Of a stretch of DNA of 64,000 bases, positions 9,483 through 17,590 are shown piece after piece. The translations under genes were made by a program, and so were the position numbers. Under the pieces are notes generated by a model, which searched no databases, was not told the origin of the DNA, and saw only the letters and a list, made by a program, of their open reading frames with translations. The stretch lies in contig JACJWN010000009.1 of assembly GCA_020637165.1 (NCBI GenBank), positions 62,001 through 126,000 on the forward strand, given 5' to 3'. This stretch comes from Mycolicibacterium sp. Lineage in GTDB: Bacteria > Actinomycetota > Actinomycetes > Mycobacteriales > Mycobacteriaceae. Within the stretch, counting starts at the first letter, position 1. Every line of letters begins with the position of its first letter.

Positions 9483-10660
9483 CCATGACTGGCGAATGCG
9501 ACACCAGCTTCATCGAGAGCCCGGAACGACAGGCCTTGAGAAAGTCCGTCGCCGCGCTCGGCGCGAACTTCGGCCCCGACTACTACCTGGAGAAGGCCCG
9601 GGCCGGCGGGCACACCGACGAACTCTGGGAAGAGGCGGGCCGACTCGGCTTCATCGGGGTGAACCTGCCCGAGGAGTACGGCGGCGGCGGCGCGGGCATG
9701 TACGAGCTGGCGCTGGTGATGGAGGAGCTCTCTGCGGCGGGTTGCCCGCTGCTGATGATGGTGGTCTCCCCCGCCATCAACGGCACCATCATCGCGAAGT
9801 TCGGCACCGACGAGCAGCGGAAGCGCTGGGTGCCCGGTATCGCCGACGGGTCGGTCACGATGGCGTTCGCCATCACCGAACCCGACGCCGGTTCCAACTC
9901 GCACCGGATCACCACTACCGGCCGCCGCGACGGCGCGGACTGGATCCTGTCCGGACAGAAGGTCTGGATCTCGGGGCTGGACCAGGCCGACGCTGTCCTG
10001 GTGGTGAGCCGTACCGAGGATGCCAGGACCGGAAACCTGCGCCCGGCGTTGTTCGTGGTCCCCACCGACGCCACCGGGCTGACCTTCACCAAGATCCCGA
10101 TGGAACTGAACATGCCGGAAAGCCAGTTCCAGGTGTTCCTCGATGAGGTGCGCCTGCCCGCAGACGCCCTGGTCGGCGCCGAGGACGCCGCCATCGCGCA
10201 GCTCTTCGCCGGCCTTAACCCCGAGCGCATCATGGGTGCGGCCAGCGCGGTCGGGATGGGCCGGCTCGCGCTGGAGAAGGCCTGCGACTACGTCAAGACC
10301 CGCCAGGTGTGGAAGACGCCGATCGGGGCACATCAGGGCATCGCTCATCCACTGGCGCAGAACCACATCGAACTGGAGTTGGCGAAGCTGATGATGCAGA
10401 AGGCGGCCACCCTCTACGACGCCGGCGACGATATGGGCGCCGCGGAGGCGGCGAACATGGCCAAATACGCGGCGGGCGAGGCATCCACCCGGGCGGTCGA
10501 CCAGGCGGTGCAGTCGATGGGCGGCAACGGCCTCTCCCAGGAATACGGCGTGGCCGCCATGCTGGTGGGGTCCCGGCTGGCCCGGATCGCCCCGGTGAGC
10601 CGGGAGATGATCCTCAACTTCGTCGCCCAGACGTCCCTCGGCCTGCCGAGGTCGTACTGA
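9479..10660 (+). CDS. fadE12: Acyl-CoA dehydrogenase FadE12
   Basis: 393-residue acyl-CoA dehydrogenase. N-terminal helical domain with GVNLPEEYGGGGAGMYELAL, beta domain with AFAITEPDAGSNSHRITT and QKVWISGLDQAD, C-terminal helical domain with VQSMGGNGLSQEYGVAAML. It starts at the ATG overlapping the accA2 stop; a second ATG two codons later is an alternative. It is the second dehydrogenase of the operon and only distantly similar to FadE13, which suggests that two different oxidation steps, or two substrates, are handled. The stop overlaps the next ATG by one base. Confidence 0.9.
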   Translation: MTMTGECDTSFIESPERQALRKSVAALGANFGPDYYLEKARAGGHTDELWEEAGRLGFIGVNLPEEYGGGGAGMYELALVMEELSAAGCPLLMMVVSPAINGTIIAKFGTDEQRKRWVPGIADGSVTMAFAITEPDAGSNSHRITTTGRRDGADWILSGQKVWISGLDQADAVLVVSRTEDARTGNLRPALFVVPTDATGLTFTKIPMELNMPESQFQVFLDEVRLPADALVGAEDAAIAQLFAGLNPERIMGAASAVGMGRLALEKACDYVKTRQVWKTPIGAHQGIAHPLAQNHIELELAKLMMQKAATLYDAGDDMGAAEAANMAKYAAGEASTRAVDQAVQSMGGNGLSQEYGVAAMLVGSRLARIAPVSREMILNFVAQTSLGLPRSY

Positions 10661-11427
10661 TGGTAGTCGTGGACTACGCGGTGGACGGAACCGTCGCACG
10701 GCTGACTCTGGACTCCCCGCGCAACCGCAACGCCCTGTCCTCGGCACTCGTTCGCGAGTTGAGTGACGGACTTCAGCGCGCGGCGGCGAATCCGGCGGTG
10801 CGCGCGGTCGTGCTCGGCCACACCGGCAACACGTTCTGCGCGGGGGCGGACCTGTCCGAGGCGACGGGGGGCGACCCCCGCGAGGCCGCCGTCGGTCGCG
10901 CGCGGGAACTCACTGCCCTGTTGCGAGGCATCGTGGCCTGTCCCAAACCGGTGATCGCGGCGATCGACGGCCACGTCCGCGCCGGCGGTATGGGCCTGGT
11001 CGGGGCGTGCGATATCGCGATCGCCGGCCCGAAGAGCACATTCGCGCTGACCGAAGCCCGGATCGGGGTCGCTCCGGCCATCATCTCGCTGACGCTGCTT
11101 CCCAAGCTGGATCCGCGGGCGGCGGCCCGCTACTACCTCACCGGCGAGACCTTCGACCCCGGGCGGGCCGCCGACATCGGGCTGGTGACGACCGCGGCCG
11201 AGGATCTTGCGGCGGCCGTCGACGCCGTGGCGACAGACCTCGCCAAAGCGTCACCCCAGGGTCTTGCAGCTTCGAAGGCCTTGACCACCGCGGGCGTGCT
11301 CGCCGGTTTCGATCGTGATGCCGAACGGTTGGCGCAGGAGTCGGCGGCGCTGTTCGTCTCCGACGAGGCCAGGGAGGGCATGCTGGCCTTCCTGGAGAAG
11401 CGCCCACCGCGATGGGTCGCCGAGTGA
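10660..11427 (+). CDS. echA7: Enoyl-CoA hydratase/isomerase family protein EchA7
   Basis: 255-residue crotonase-fold protein from the ATG that overlaps the fadE12 stop (TGATG). Oxyanion-hole segments are FCAGADLSEA (about 57-66) and IDGHVRAGGMGLVGACDIAIA (about 100-120), followed by FALTEARIGVAPAIISL. The usual second catalytic Glu position falls in the EARIGV segment. It likely hydrates the double bond made by the dehydrogenases or a carboxylated glutaconyl-CoA intermediate. It ends the operon; a 61-bp gap and a new promoter precede the next gene. Confidence 0.9.
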   Translation: MVVVDYAVDGTVARLTLDSPRNRNALSSALVRELSDGLQRAAANPAVRAVVLGHTGNTFCAGADLSEATGGDPREAAVGRARELTALLRGIVACPKPVIAAIDGHVRAGGMGLVGACDIAIAGPKSTFALTEARIGVAPAIISLTLLPKLDPRAAARYYLTGETFDPGRAADIGLVTTAAEDLAAAVDAVATDLAKASPQGLAASKALTTAGVLAGFDRDAERLAQESAALFVSDEAREGMLAFLEKRPPRWVAE

Positions 11428-11488
11428 GGTGACGGTTCGGTGAACGGACTGTTGCGTCGTCGTTGACGGGCCGTAGGCTGGGAGTGTC

Positions 11489-12073
11489 ATGAGCAACCTT
11501 TCCCCCCGCAAACCGGCGACGCGGGCCTCCGACGACGACCGGATTCAGGTTGCCCAGTTGCTCTCCGAGGCCGCCTCGCACGGCCGCCTGACGATCGACG
11601 AGTACGAGACCCGGTTGAACAAGGCCTATGCAGCGAACAGCTACGACCAACTCGATCGCCTGACCTACGACCTGCCCGAGGCCATGGAGTACCGGCGCGG
11701 CAAGATTCGGCCGGCGCCCTCGACGATGCTTTTGGCCATTCTCAGTGGTTTCGAGCGCCGCGGCCGCTGGTACGTTCCCGGCCGGCTCACCACCTTCACC
11801 CTGTTCGGCGGCGGCACGTTGGATCTGCGGTACGCCGACTTCACCAGTTCCGATGTCGAGATCCACGCCTACTCGATTCTGGGCGGCCAGACCATCCTGC
11901 TGCCGCCGGAGGTGAACGTGGAGATCCAGGGCCACGGCGTGATGGGCGGATTTAACCACCAGGTCGAGGGCAGCGGCGTGCCGGGTGCCCCCAAGGTGAC
12001 CATCAAGGGATTCTCACTGTGGGGCGGGGTCGGCATCAAGCGGCGCAAGCGCGCGGCTCACGATTCCGACTGA
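11489..12073 (+). CDS. DUF1707 SHOCT-like protein, Rv0966c-like
   Basis: 194 residues. The N-terminal DUF1707 domain (RASDDDRIQVAQLLSEAASHG and LTIDEYETRLNKAYAANSYDQLDRLTYDLP, about 12-65) is followed by a segment with FGGGTLDLRYADF and a C-terminal beta-rich cell-wall-stress-like domain (VEIHAYSILGGQTILLPPEVNVEIQGHGVMGGFN). No signal peptide or clear membrane helix. Function unknown; DUF1707 proteins are common in actinobacteria. A TAGGCT -10 (11474-11479) lies just upstream of the ATG, so the message may have almost no leader. It ends before a strong hairpin at 12116-12160. Confidence 0.85.
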   Translation: MSNLSPRKPATRASDDDRIQVAQLLSEAASHGRLTIDEYETRLNKAYAANSYDQLDRLTYDLPEAMEYRRGKIRPAPSTMLLAILSGFERRGRWYVPGRLTTFTLFGGGTLDLRYADFTSSDVEIHAYSILGGQTILLPPEVNVEIQGHGVMGGFNHQVEGSGVPGAPKVTIKGFSLWGGVGIKRRKRAAHDSD

Positions 12074-12115
12074 ACCGAACTCGTGGGGCAAGCCAGGGAA
12101 AACCGCGGCCTGGGG

Positions 12116-12160
12116 AAATACATCGTCCCCCGCCCGACGAGGGCGGGGGACGATGTATTT
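12116..12160. terminator. Bidirectional hairpin terminator between convergent genes
   Basis: A perfect 20-bp inverted repeat (12116-12135 and 12141-12160) with a 5-nt loop GACGA. The arms begin AAATACATCG and contain a GC-rich core; the A/T ends supply a short U run in both directions. It lies between the DUF1707 gene and the convergent secreted-protein gene, so it can terminate both. Confidence 0.85.
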
Positions 12161-12168
12161 CGTGCCGA

Positions 12169-13566
12169 CTAGTCGGCGCTATCGTCCGAGCTCTTGTCTC
12201 CCGAGCCGTTTGCGGTCGACGTCGCGCGGTCCCCACTCGACTTGGCCGCCTTCGAGCCACCGAGGGCAGAGGCGATCGACTTGGCCGCCCGTTCCACCGC
12301 ACCGCGAGCCGCGCGGCGCGGCGACTTCACCGGAGCCTCCACCGGCGCGCTGGCCGCTTCGTCTGCGGCTGGGACGCTCGTGTCGACCTCGTCCAACGCC
12401 GCAGGTGTCTCCACGTCCGCCGCTTCGACGGCCGGGGCCTCCACAGGCGCGACATCGACAGAGCTGACAGCCGGGGCCTCGACCGGCTCAGCCGCGGGAA
12501 CGACTGCGGTCTCGACCTGATCGACCGGGGTCTCGACCTGCTCAGCCGGGGTCTCGACCTGCTCAGCCGGGGTCTCGACCTGCTCAGCCGGGGTCTCGAC
12601 CGGCGCGGCGTCCTGGACGTTCGGTGCCGCCGACTCCGCGGCCGGTGTGGAAGCCCCCGCCGACACGGCTTCCAGTGCGGTGGCTGAGGCGCTGGGCAGC
12701 ACCGACGCGCTTGCGGTCGGTTCCGGCGGATACGGCGGCAAGGGGTTACCCCCGCTCAAGACCACGTCGAGCGAATAACGCAGTACACCCGACAGACCCG
12801 CAAAGTAGCCCCAGTCGCCGAAGAACTCGTCCGAGGTATAGACGCCAAGGGCCGCCTGGATGCCGCCGTAGATATAGGGGCCCAGAACGGGAACGTTGGC
12901 CAGCGCCAGCTTCGAGATCGTGTCCAGGACCGTAACGGTGGCAATGGTCACGTTGAAAGATCCCTGGAACACCTGATAAATCAGGCCCGCAATGTCCGGG
13001 TTGTACAACGGACTCGCCGGATCACCGAACGGCTGGGTGAGTAGGTACTGCACGCCAGAACCAGCACCGGCCTCGAAGAAGTAGTTGACGGAGGAAACGC
13101 CCCACGGCGGGATGACGTACGGGTTGTAGTCGGGCTTGTCGGGATCCGGTTGATAGGGCTTGCTTGGATCCTCCAGTTCACCGTTGACGTAGTCGATCCC
13201 GTAGCCGTTACCGTTGAGCAGCGCGTCAAGAGCCAGGTAGGCGACGCCCGAGGGGCCGTTCACCTGGCAATTGAAGTTGCAGCGCGAAAAGGGGTCGAGA
13301 AACTGTGCAAACCAATCGACGTCCGGGTCCTGATTCGGGCTGATCGCCTGACCCCAGCCCTGGAAAAGGTAGTAGTTCCAATCCTCCGGCGTGATCGACA
13401 GTAGGTCGGAGAAGGTTGCCAGTTGCACCTCCGCCTGCGCCGCGGACAGCGCGAGAGGGGCCGGTGCGGTCACGTTGGGCATGATCGCCGGTGTCGCCGC
13501 GACGATCGCAGCGGCACTGGCGAAGGCCGCTCCCGTCATCAGGAGTGGACGAATCTGAGTCGCCAT
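12169..13566 (-). CDS. Secreted mycobacterial hypothetical protein with a repetitive Glu/Pro/Val tail
   Basis: 465 residues starting at ATG 13566. An N-terminal signal sequence (MATQIRPLLMTGAAFASAAA, cleavage probably around residues 28-42) is followed by a globular part of about 250 residues rich in aromatic, Pro and Asn residues with one close Cys pair (RCNFNCQV), then from about residue 285 a low-complexity tail. The tail carries tandem VETPAEQ units and then Ala/Glu/Val and a Lys/Arg-containing end (KSPRRAARGAVERAAKSIA). I recognise the style as a mycobacteria-specific secreted family but know no function. It may be cell-surface associated through the tail. Its promoter must lie in the long gap 13567-14124. 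Confidence 0.8.
   Translation of the reverse strand: MATQIRPLLMTGAAFASAAAIVAATPAIMPNVTAPAPLALSAAQAEVQLATFSDLLSITPEDWNYYLFQGWGQAISPNQDPDVDWFAQFLDPFSRCNFNCQVNGPSGVAYLALDALLNGNGYGIDYVNGELEDPSKPYQPDPDKPDYNPYVIPPWGVSSVNYFFEAGAGSGVQYLLTQPFGDPASPLYNPDIAGLIYQVFQGSFNVTIATVTVLDTISKLALANVPVLGPYIYGGIQAALGVYTSDEFFGDWGYFAGLSGVLRYSLDVVLSGGNPLPPYPPEPTASASVLPSASATALEAVSAGASTPAAESAAPNVQDAAPVETPAEQVETPAEQVETPAEQVETPVDQVETAVVPAAEPVEAPAVSSVDVAPVEAPAVEAADVETPAALDEVDTSVPAADEAASAPVEAPVKSPRRAARGAVERAAKSIASALGGSKAAKSSGDRATSTANGSGDKSSDDSAD
12509..12592. repeat. 21-bp in-frame tandem repeat
   Basis: Three identical 21-bp units (12530-12550, 12551-12571, 12572-12592; unit begins GTCTCGACCTGCTCAGCC on the + strand), preceded by a degenerate unit at 12509-12529 and followed by a partial one from 12593. 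They encode the VETPAEQ repeats of the secreted protein. Because the unit is a multiple of three, copy-number change would keep the frame. Confidence 0.9.
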
Positions 13567-14124
13567 GATGCTGAATCCCCTTTTTCTGCGCGGTTCGCGC
13601 TGTTAGCAGCGAATTTTTCGGTATGCCGACGCCGGTCTCGGTGCAACATCCCAATCGTACGGACAAGTTTGCCGTCCGGCAACCTGCGCCCCCGTCTCCG
13701 GGATCTCGCTGAGCCGGAGTTGATAACTTAGTTAGCCAGCGAACTCCCGTCAACCTGCGACGGCGCGATTGCTGGCCGTTATCTGCCAGTTGATGTTAAT
13801 TGGCTTCTCAGTTTGCCCTCAGGTTGGTTCGCGCGGGCGCTTGTTTGCCAGAGTGCCGGTCGCAGCCCCCCGTCGCCCGCGAGCGCCGATAGTACCCGAC
13901 CAATTCGCAGCAAATCGGGATCCGAGCAGAAAACGTTCTGAACAGGGCTTAGGTAGAAGATGCCCCGTTTGGGGCAATGCAGATCCACCGCGATGGCCGA
14001 GCCGGGCCGGCCCCCGGGGGCCGGCCTCACCCCGCAAAGACCCTCACCGCCCGTACGGAAATCCCGCTTTAGCGGTGCCCGCCGGCCCCCGGTCGGCGCA
14101 GCTTTTGCTCGCAACGGCGGGAGA
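13567..14124. other. 558-bp intergenic region with two hairpins
   Basis: No convincing gene. It should hold the promoter of the secreted protein that starts at 13566 and the 3' end of the VWA gene ending at 14125. Two inverted repeats stand out: TGCCCC/GGGGCA around a GTTT loop (13961-13976), and a perfect 22-bp palindrome at 14005-14026 made only of G and C. The base composition between 13590 and 13820 is visibly less GC-rich than the surroundings. Short open frames crossing here have no recognisable protein content. Confidence 0.6.
14005..14026. terminator. Perfect GC-only palindrome, possible terminator of the MoxR/VWA operon
   Basis: A perfect 22-bp palindrome (arm GGCCGGCCCCC and its complement) about 100 bp past the stop of the VWA gene on the minus strand. 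It has no loop and no U tract, so it could equally be a protein-binding or cruciform site. Confidence 0.4.
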
Positions 14125-16107
14125 TCAGCGTCGCCGCCGCCGGGAGCGAAGGTAATCGGCGACCACGGCCGCGCCGAGGCCGTCGAGGTCGGGCACGATG
14201 ACCCGGCCCTCGATCCGGCGGGCCACCTGGTCGATGAACCGGGCCAGACCGGGGTCGTCACCGAGCCGGAAGATCGTCACCTGTGCGCCCATCCGGGCCA
14301 CCTCGTCGAAACCACGGACCGTGTGGCCGATGGTGCGCGGGTGCGGCGGGTAATCGAAGAACACCTGCGCGCCCCGGCCGCCGAAGTTCTCCAGGTGGGC
14401 GGTCGGTTCGCCGTCGGTGACGACCAGCACCACCGGCTGGGCGCTGGGGTGCCGGCGCAGGTGCCGGCCCGCGAGCGCCAAGGCGTGGTGCAGGTTGGTG
14501 CCCTGTTCGTAGACGCCCTCCAGAGCGGTCAGCTCGGCGGCCGACATTGTCCGGGCCTGCCGGCCGAAGGCGACGATCTGCAATGCGTCCGAGCGGAACC
14601 GGGTGCTCACCAGGTGGTTGAGCGCCAGCGCCGTCCGCTTCATCGGCAGCCAACGGTTCTCCATCACCATCGAGAACGAGGTATCGACCAGCAACGCGAC
14701 CGCGGCCTGCGTGCGGGTCTCGGTCTCGGAGACCTCGACGTCGTCGACGGTGATGCGCAGCGGCGCGTCGGCGCCCTCGGAACCGGCCCGTCGCAGCACG
14801 GCGTTGGTGATCGTCTTGGTGACGTTCCAGGGCTCGGTGTCACCGAACTCCCACGACCTGGTAGCGCCGGTGAGTTCGCCGGCGGCCCCGGCACGACGCG
14901 TCTCCCGCTCGCCGTGCCTCCCCGATAATTGGTGGGCCACGTCGCGTAACGCGGCCTGGCCGAGTTGCCGCATGGCCTTCGGGGACAGCCGCCACTGACC
15001 GTCGGAGCCGCGGTCGAGGAACCCCTGGTTCATCAGCGCCCGCTCCAATTCGGCCAGCGTGCGCGCGTCGACCGCCGCCTGCTCGCCGAGTTGGCGTGCC
15101 AGCGCCTCGAGGTCGACGTCATCCATGCCGGCCCCGGGGTAGCTCTGGGACAGCTGCTCGGCGAGCTGCTCGAGCTCGGCGATATCGGCCATCGCCTGTG
15201 CGGCCTGGCCCATTCCGAGCGGGTTGTCGCCGCGGAACTCCGCAGATGAGCTCCAGTCCTCCCCCGGCCTGGCCGCCTGCAGGTGAGCGTCGAGCCGGTC
15301 CAGCGCGTTCATCAGCTGGGGCGAGCCGAACGCCTGCTGCGCCAGGGCGTCCAGCTCCGCCCGCTGCTCGGCGGTGAGGCTGTTGCGGAACCGCTGCGCG
15401 GCGGCCGCCCGCCGGGCCAGCGCGTCGATCAGCTCCTCGACGTTGCCGGGGTTCTCCGGGAAGTGCCGACCGTGCTCGGACATGAACTTCTCGAAGTCAT
15501 CCTGGCTGTCTTCGCCGCGGGAGTGCTTGTCCAGCAGGTCGTTGAGGTCGTCCAGCATCTCGTTGACGGCCCGTCGGTCGTCGTCGGTGGCATTCTCCAG
15601 GGCCTGTTTCATACCGGCGAAACGCTGGTCGAGCATCTCCCGGCCGAGCAGATCCTTGATCTGCTCGTATTTGGCCTTCGCCTCGCCGCTGCGCCAGTCG
15701 TATTCGGACAGTTCCTGCACGGCCTTCGCCGGCGACGGCGAGAGCGACTCGATCTGCATCTCGGCGAAGCGGGCGTCGTCGTCGAGCGCCCGGGCGAGTT
15801 CCTTGCGCTCCGCGAGCACCGCTTCGTCGAGCAGCTTCTTGATTTCCTGCAACGTCCCGTCGAGGTTGTTGCGCGACAGCAGCTCCCGGCGCCGGCGATT
15901 GACCTCCGCAGCCAGCCGGTCGGCACCCTTCATGGTCGGGGTGCCACGGCGCAGCAACTCCGAGAGAGCGCGACGCGGCGAGGCGCCCGCCATCACGTCC
16001 TCGCCGATCTGCCCGAGCGCCTCACGCAGGTCCACCGGCGGAGCAAGCGGGTCCGGGCCCCCGGTGTAAGCCGAGTACCGGGAGTCCCTGCCGCGCCCTC
16101 TAGCCAT
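14125..16107 (-). CDS. VWA-domain protein paired with a MoxR-type ATPase (Rv0959-like)
   Basis: 660 residues. A long charged, largely helical N-terminal region (about 25-400, many Glu/Arg/Leu heptad-like stretches) leads to a C-terminal von Willebrand A domain with an intact MIDAS: DTSFSM at about residue 475 and later VTDGEPTAHLE. The basic end is SRRRRR. VWA proteins of this kind work with MoxR AAA+ ATPases as chaperone or metal-insertion pairs; the client is unknown. The ATG at 16107 overlaps the end of the upstream ATPase gene by 8 bp, so the pair is translationally coupled. No signal peptide; probably cytoplasmic. Confidence 0.85.
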   Translation of the reverse strand: MARGRGRDSRYSAYTGGPDPLAPPVDLREALGQIGEDVMAGASPRRALSELLRRGTPTMKGADRLAAEVNRRRRELLSRNNLDGTLQEIKKLLDEAVLAERKELARALDDDARFAEMQIESLSPSPAKAVQELSEYDWRSGEAKAKYEQIKDLLGREMLDQRFAGMKQALENATDDDRRAVNEMLDDLNDLLDKHSRGEDSQDDFEKFMSEHGRHFPENPGNVEELIDALARRAAAAQRFRNSLTAEQRAELDALAQQAFGSPQLMNALDRLDAHLQAARPGEDWSSSAEFRGDNPLGMGQAAQAMADIAELEQLAEQLSQSYPGAGMDDVDLEALARQLGEQAAVDARTLAELERALMNQGFLDRGSDGQWRLSPKAMRQLGQAALRDVAHQLSGRHGERETRRAGAAGELTGATRSWEFGDTEPWNVTKTITNAVLRRAGSEGADAPLRITVDDVEVSETETRTQAAVALLVDTSFSMVMENRWLPMKRTALALNHLVSTRFRSDALQIVAFGRQARTMSAAELTALEGVYEQGTNLHHALALAGRHLRRHPSAQPVVLVVTDGEPTAHLENFGGRGAQVFFDYPPHPRTIGHTVRGFDEVARMGAQVTIFRLGDDPGLARFIDQVARRIEGRVIVPDLDGLGAAVVADYLRSRRRRR

Positions 16108-17482
16108 ACACGGTCTCCCCGTCGCCGGCGGTCTTGTCGATCTTCTTGGCCAGATACAGCGCTTCCAGCGCCAGTTCCAGAGCTGCGGCGCGCTCCCCTT
16201 CGGTGCGCGCGCCCAGTCGCGCGGCGATCGCGTCGATCACCGGCAGGGCGGGCAGTGCGGCGAGCACAACACTGGCCGCCACCTGCTCCCCCGTCGTCAC
16301 CGTCGCATCCTCCACGGCGGTCACCAGCGGTCCGACGTCGATCCCTCCCAGGGCTCGCTGGGCGGTGTCGGCCGTGGCACGTCGCAGCAGATGTTCCAGA
16401 ATGGCCTGCTCGCGGCCCTCCTCCCCGGACTCGAACTCCAATTTGCCGCGCAGCACGTCGATCACGGTGCCGAGATCGACCACCCGCGCCACCGGTTCGT
16501 CCTCGCCCAGCAGAGCACCGCGATGGCGCGCGGAGGCTGCGACCGTCTCGGCCGCGGCGATGGCGAACCGTGCCGAGACCCCCGAACGCTGATCGACCGA
16601 GTGCGACTCCCGCAGGTACCGGGCGAAGCGGGCGATGATCTGCAGCAGATAGGCCGGCACCTCAGCGGTGAGGTGCGCCTCCTGGCCGATGACACCGACC
16701 TCGGCCTCCAGCTCGCGCGGGTAATGGGTGCGGATCTCCGCACCGAAGCGATCCTTGAGCGGGGTGATGATCCGGCCGCGGTTGGTGTAGTCCTCCGGGT
16801 TGGCGCTGGCCACCACCAGCACGTCCAGCGGCAGCCGCAGCGTATATCCGCGAACCTGGATGTCACGCTCCTCCATCACGTTGAGCATCGCGACCTGGAT
16901 GCGCTCGGCCAGGTCGGGAAGCTCGTTGACCGCCACGATCCCGCGATGCGCCCGCGGGATCAGACCGTAGGCGATGGTCTCCGGATCCCCGAGGGTGCGG
17001 CCCTCGGCCACTTTGATCGGGTCGATGTCCCCGACCAGGTCCGCGACGCTGGTGTCGGGGGTGGCCAGCTTCTCGTAGTACCGTTCGCTGCGGTGGCGCC
17101 ACGCCACCGGCAGGGCATCGCCGAGGTCGGCGGCCCGGCGGATCGACTCCGGCGTGAGCGGGGTGTAGGGATGCTCCCCGAGTTCGGCTCCGGCGATGAC
17201 CGGTGTCCACTCGTCAAGCAGGTTGGCGACCGAGCGCAGCAGCCTGGTCTTGCCCTGACCGCGCTCCCCGAGCAGAACGAAATCATGACCGGCGATCAGC
17301 GCACGCTCCAGCTGCGGCAGAACCGTGCCGGAGAAACCGTAGATGCCGGGCCAGACGTCCTCACCGTTGGCGAGTGCGGCCAGCAGGTTCTCCCGGATCT
17401 CCTGCTTGACCCCGCGTTCACGGTGGCCCGAGGCACGCAGCTCGCCGAGAGTCGTGGGCAGATGGTCCGGGCGCGCAGTCAC
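16100..17482 (-). CDS. MoxR-type AAA+ ATPase / magnesium-chelatase-like (Rv0958-like)
   Basis: 460 residues from GTG 17482; the open frame reaches 17542 but the downstream GTG gives the N-terminus TARPDHLPTTLGELRASG, which fits the family. Walker A is GERGQGKTRLLRS (about 73-85); the segment AHRGIVAVNELPDLAERIQVAML carries a Walker B-like region, with a following sensor region VLVVASANPEDYTNRGRIITP, as in RavA/MoxR and Mg-chelatase BchI-type ATPases. The C-terminal half is helical. It should remodel a client with its VWA partner. The gene lies between a 60-bp palindromic element and the VWA gene. Confidence 0.87.
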   Translation of the reverse strand: MTARPDHLPTTLGELRASGHRERGVKQEIRENLLAALANGEDVWPGIYGFSGTVLPQLERALIAGHDFVLLGERGQGKTRLLRSVANLLDEWTPVIAGAELGEHPYTPLTPESIRRAADLGDALPVAWRHRSERYYEKLATPDTSVADLVGDIDPIKVAEGRTLGDPETIAYGLIPRAHRGIVAVNELPDLAERIQVAMLNVMEERDIQVRGYTLRLPLDVLVVASANPEDYTNRGRIITPLKDRFGAEIRTHYPRELEAEVGVIGQEAHLTAEVPAYLLQIIARFARYLRESHSVDQRSGVSARFAIAAAETVAASARHRGALLGEDEPVARVVDLGTVIDVLRGKLEFESGEEGREQAILEHLLRRATADTAQRALGGIDVGPLVTAVEDATVTTGEQVAASVVLAALPALPVIDAIAARLGARTEGERAAALELALEALYLAKKIDKTAGDGETVYG

Positions 17483-17514
17483 GAACTCCACGCTACGTGC
17501 CCCGCCCCCCACCG

Positions 17515-17574
17515 GCGAGCAGACGCAAAATGCCCGCGACACGCCGTCAGCGAGAGGGCTTTGCGTCTGCTCGC
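17515..17574. repeat. 60-bp palindromic intergenic element, copy 1
   Basis: Arms GCGAGCAGACGCAAA (17515-17529) and its exact complement (17560-17574) enclose GCCC/GGGC inner arms and a loop containing GACACGCCG. It sits between the purH stop and the MoxR-type ATPase start, both on the minus strand, so it can terminate purH. Same length and core as copies at 23227 and 33339. Confidence 0.85.
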
Positions 17575-17590
17575 GGGGGGGTGACGTCGG

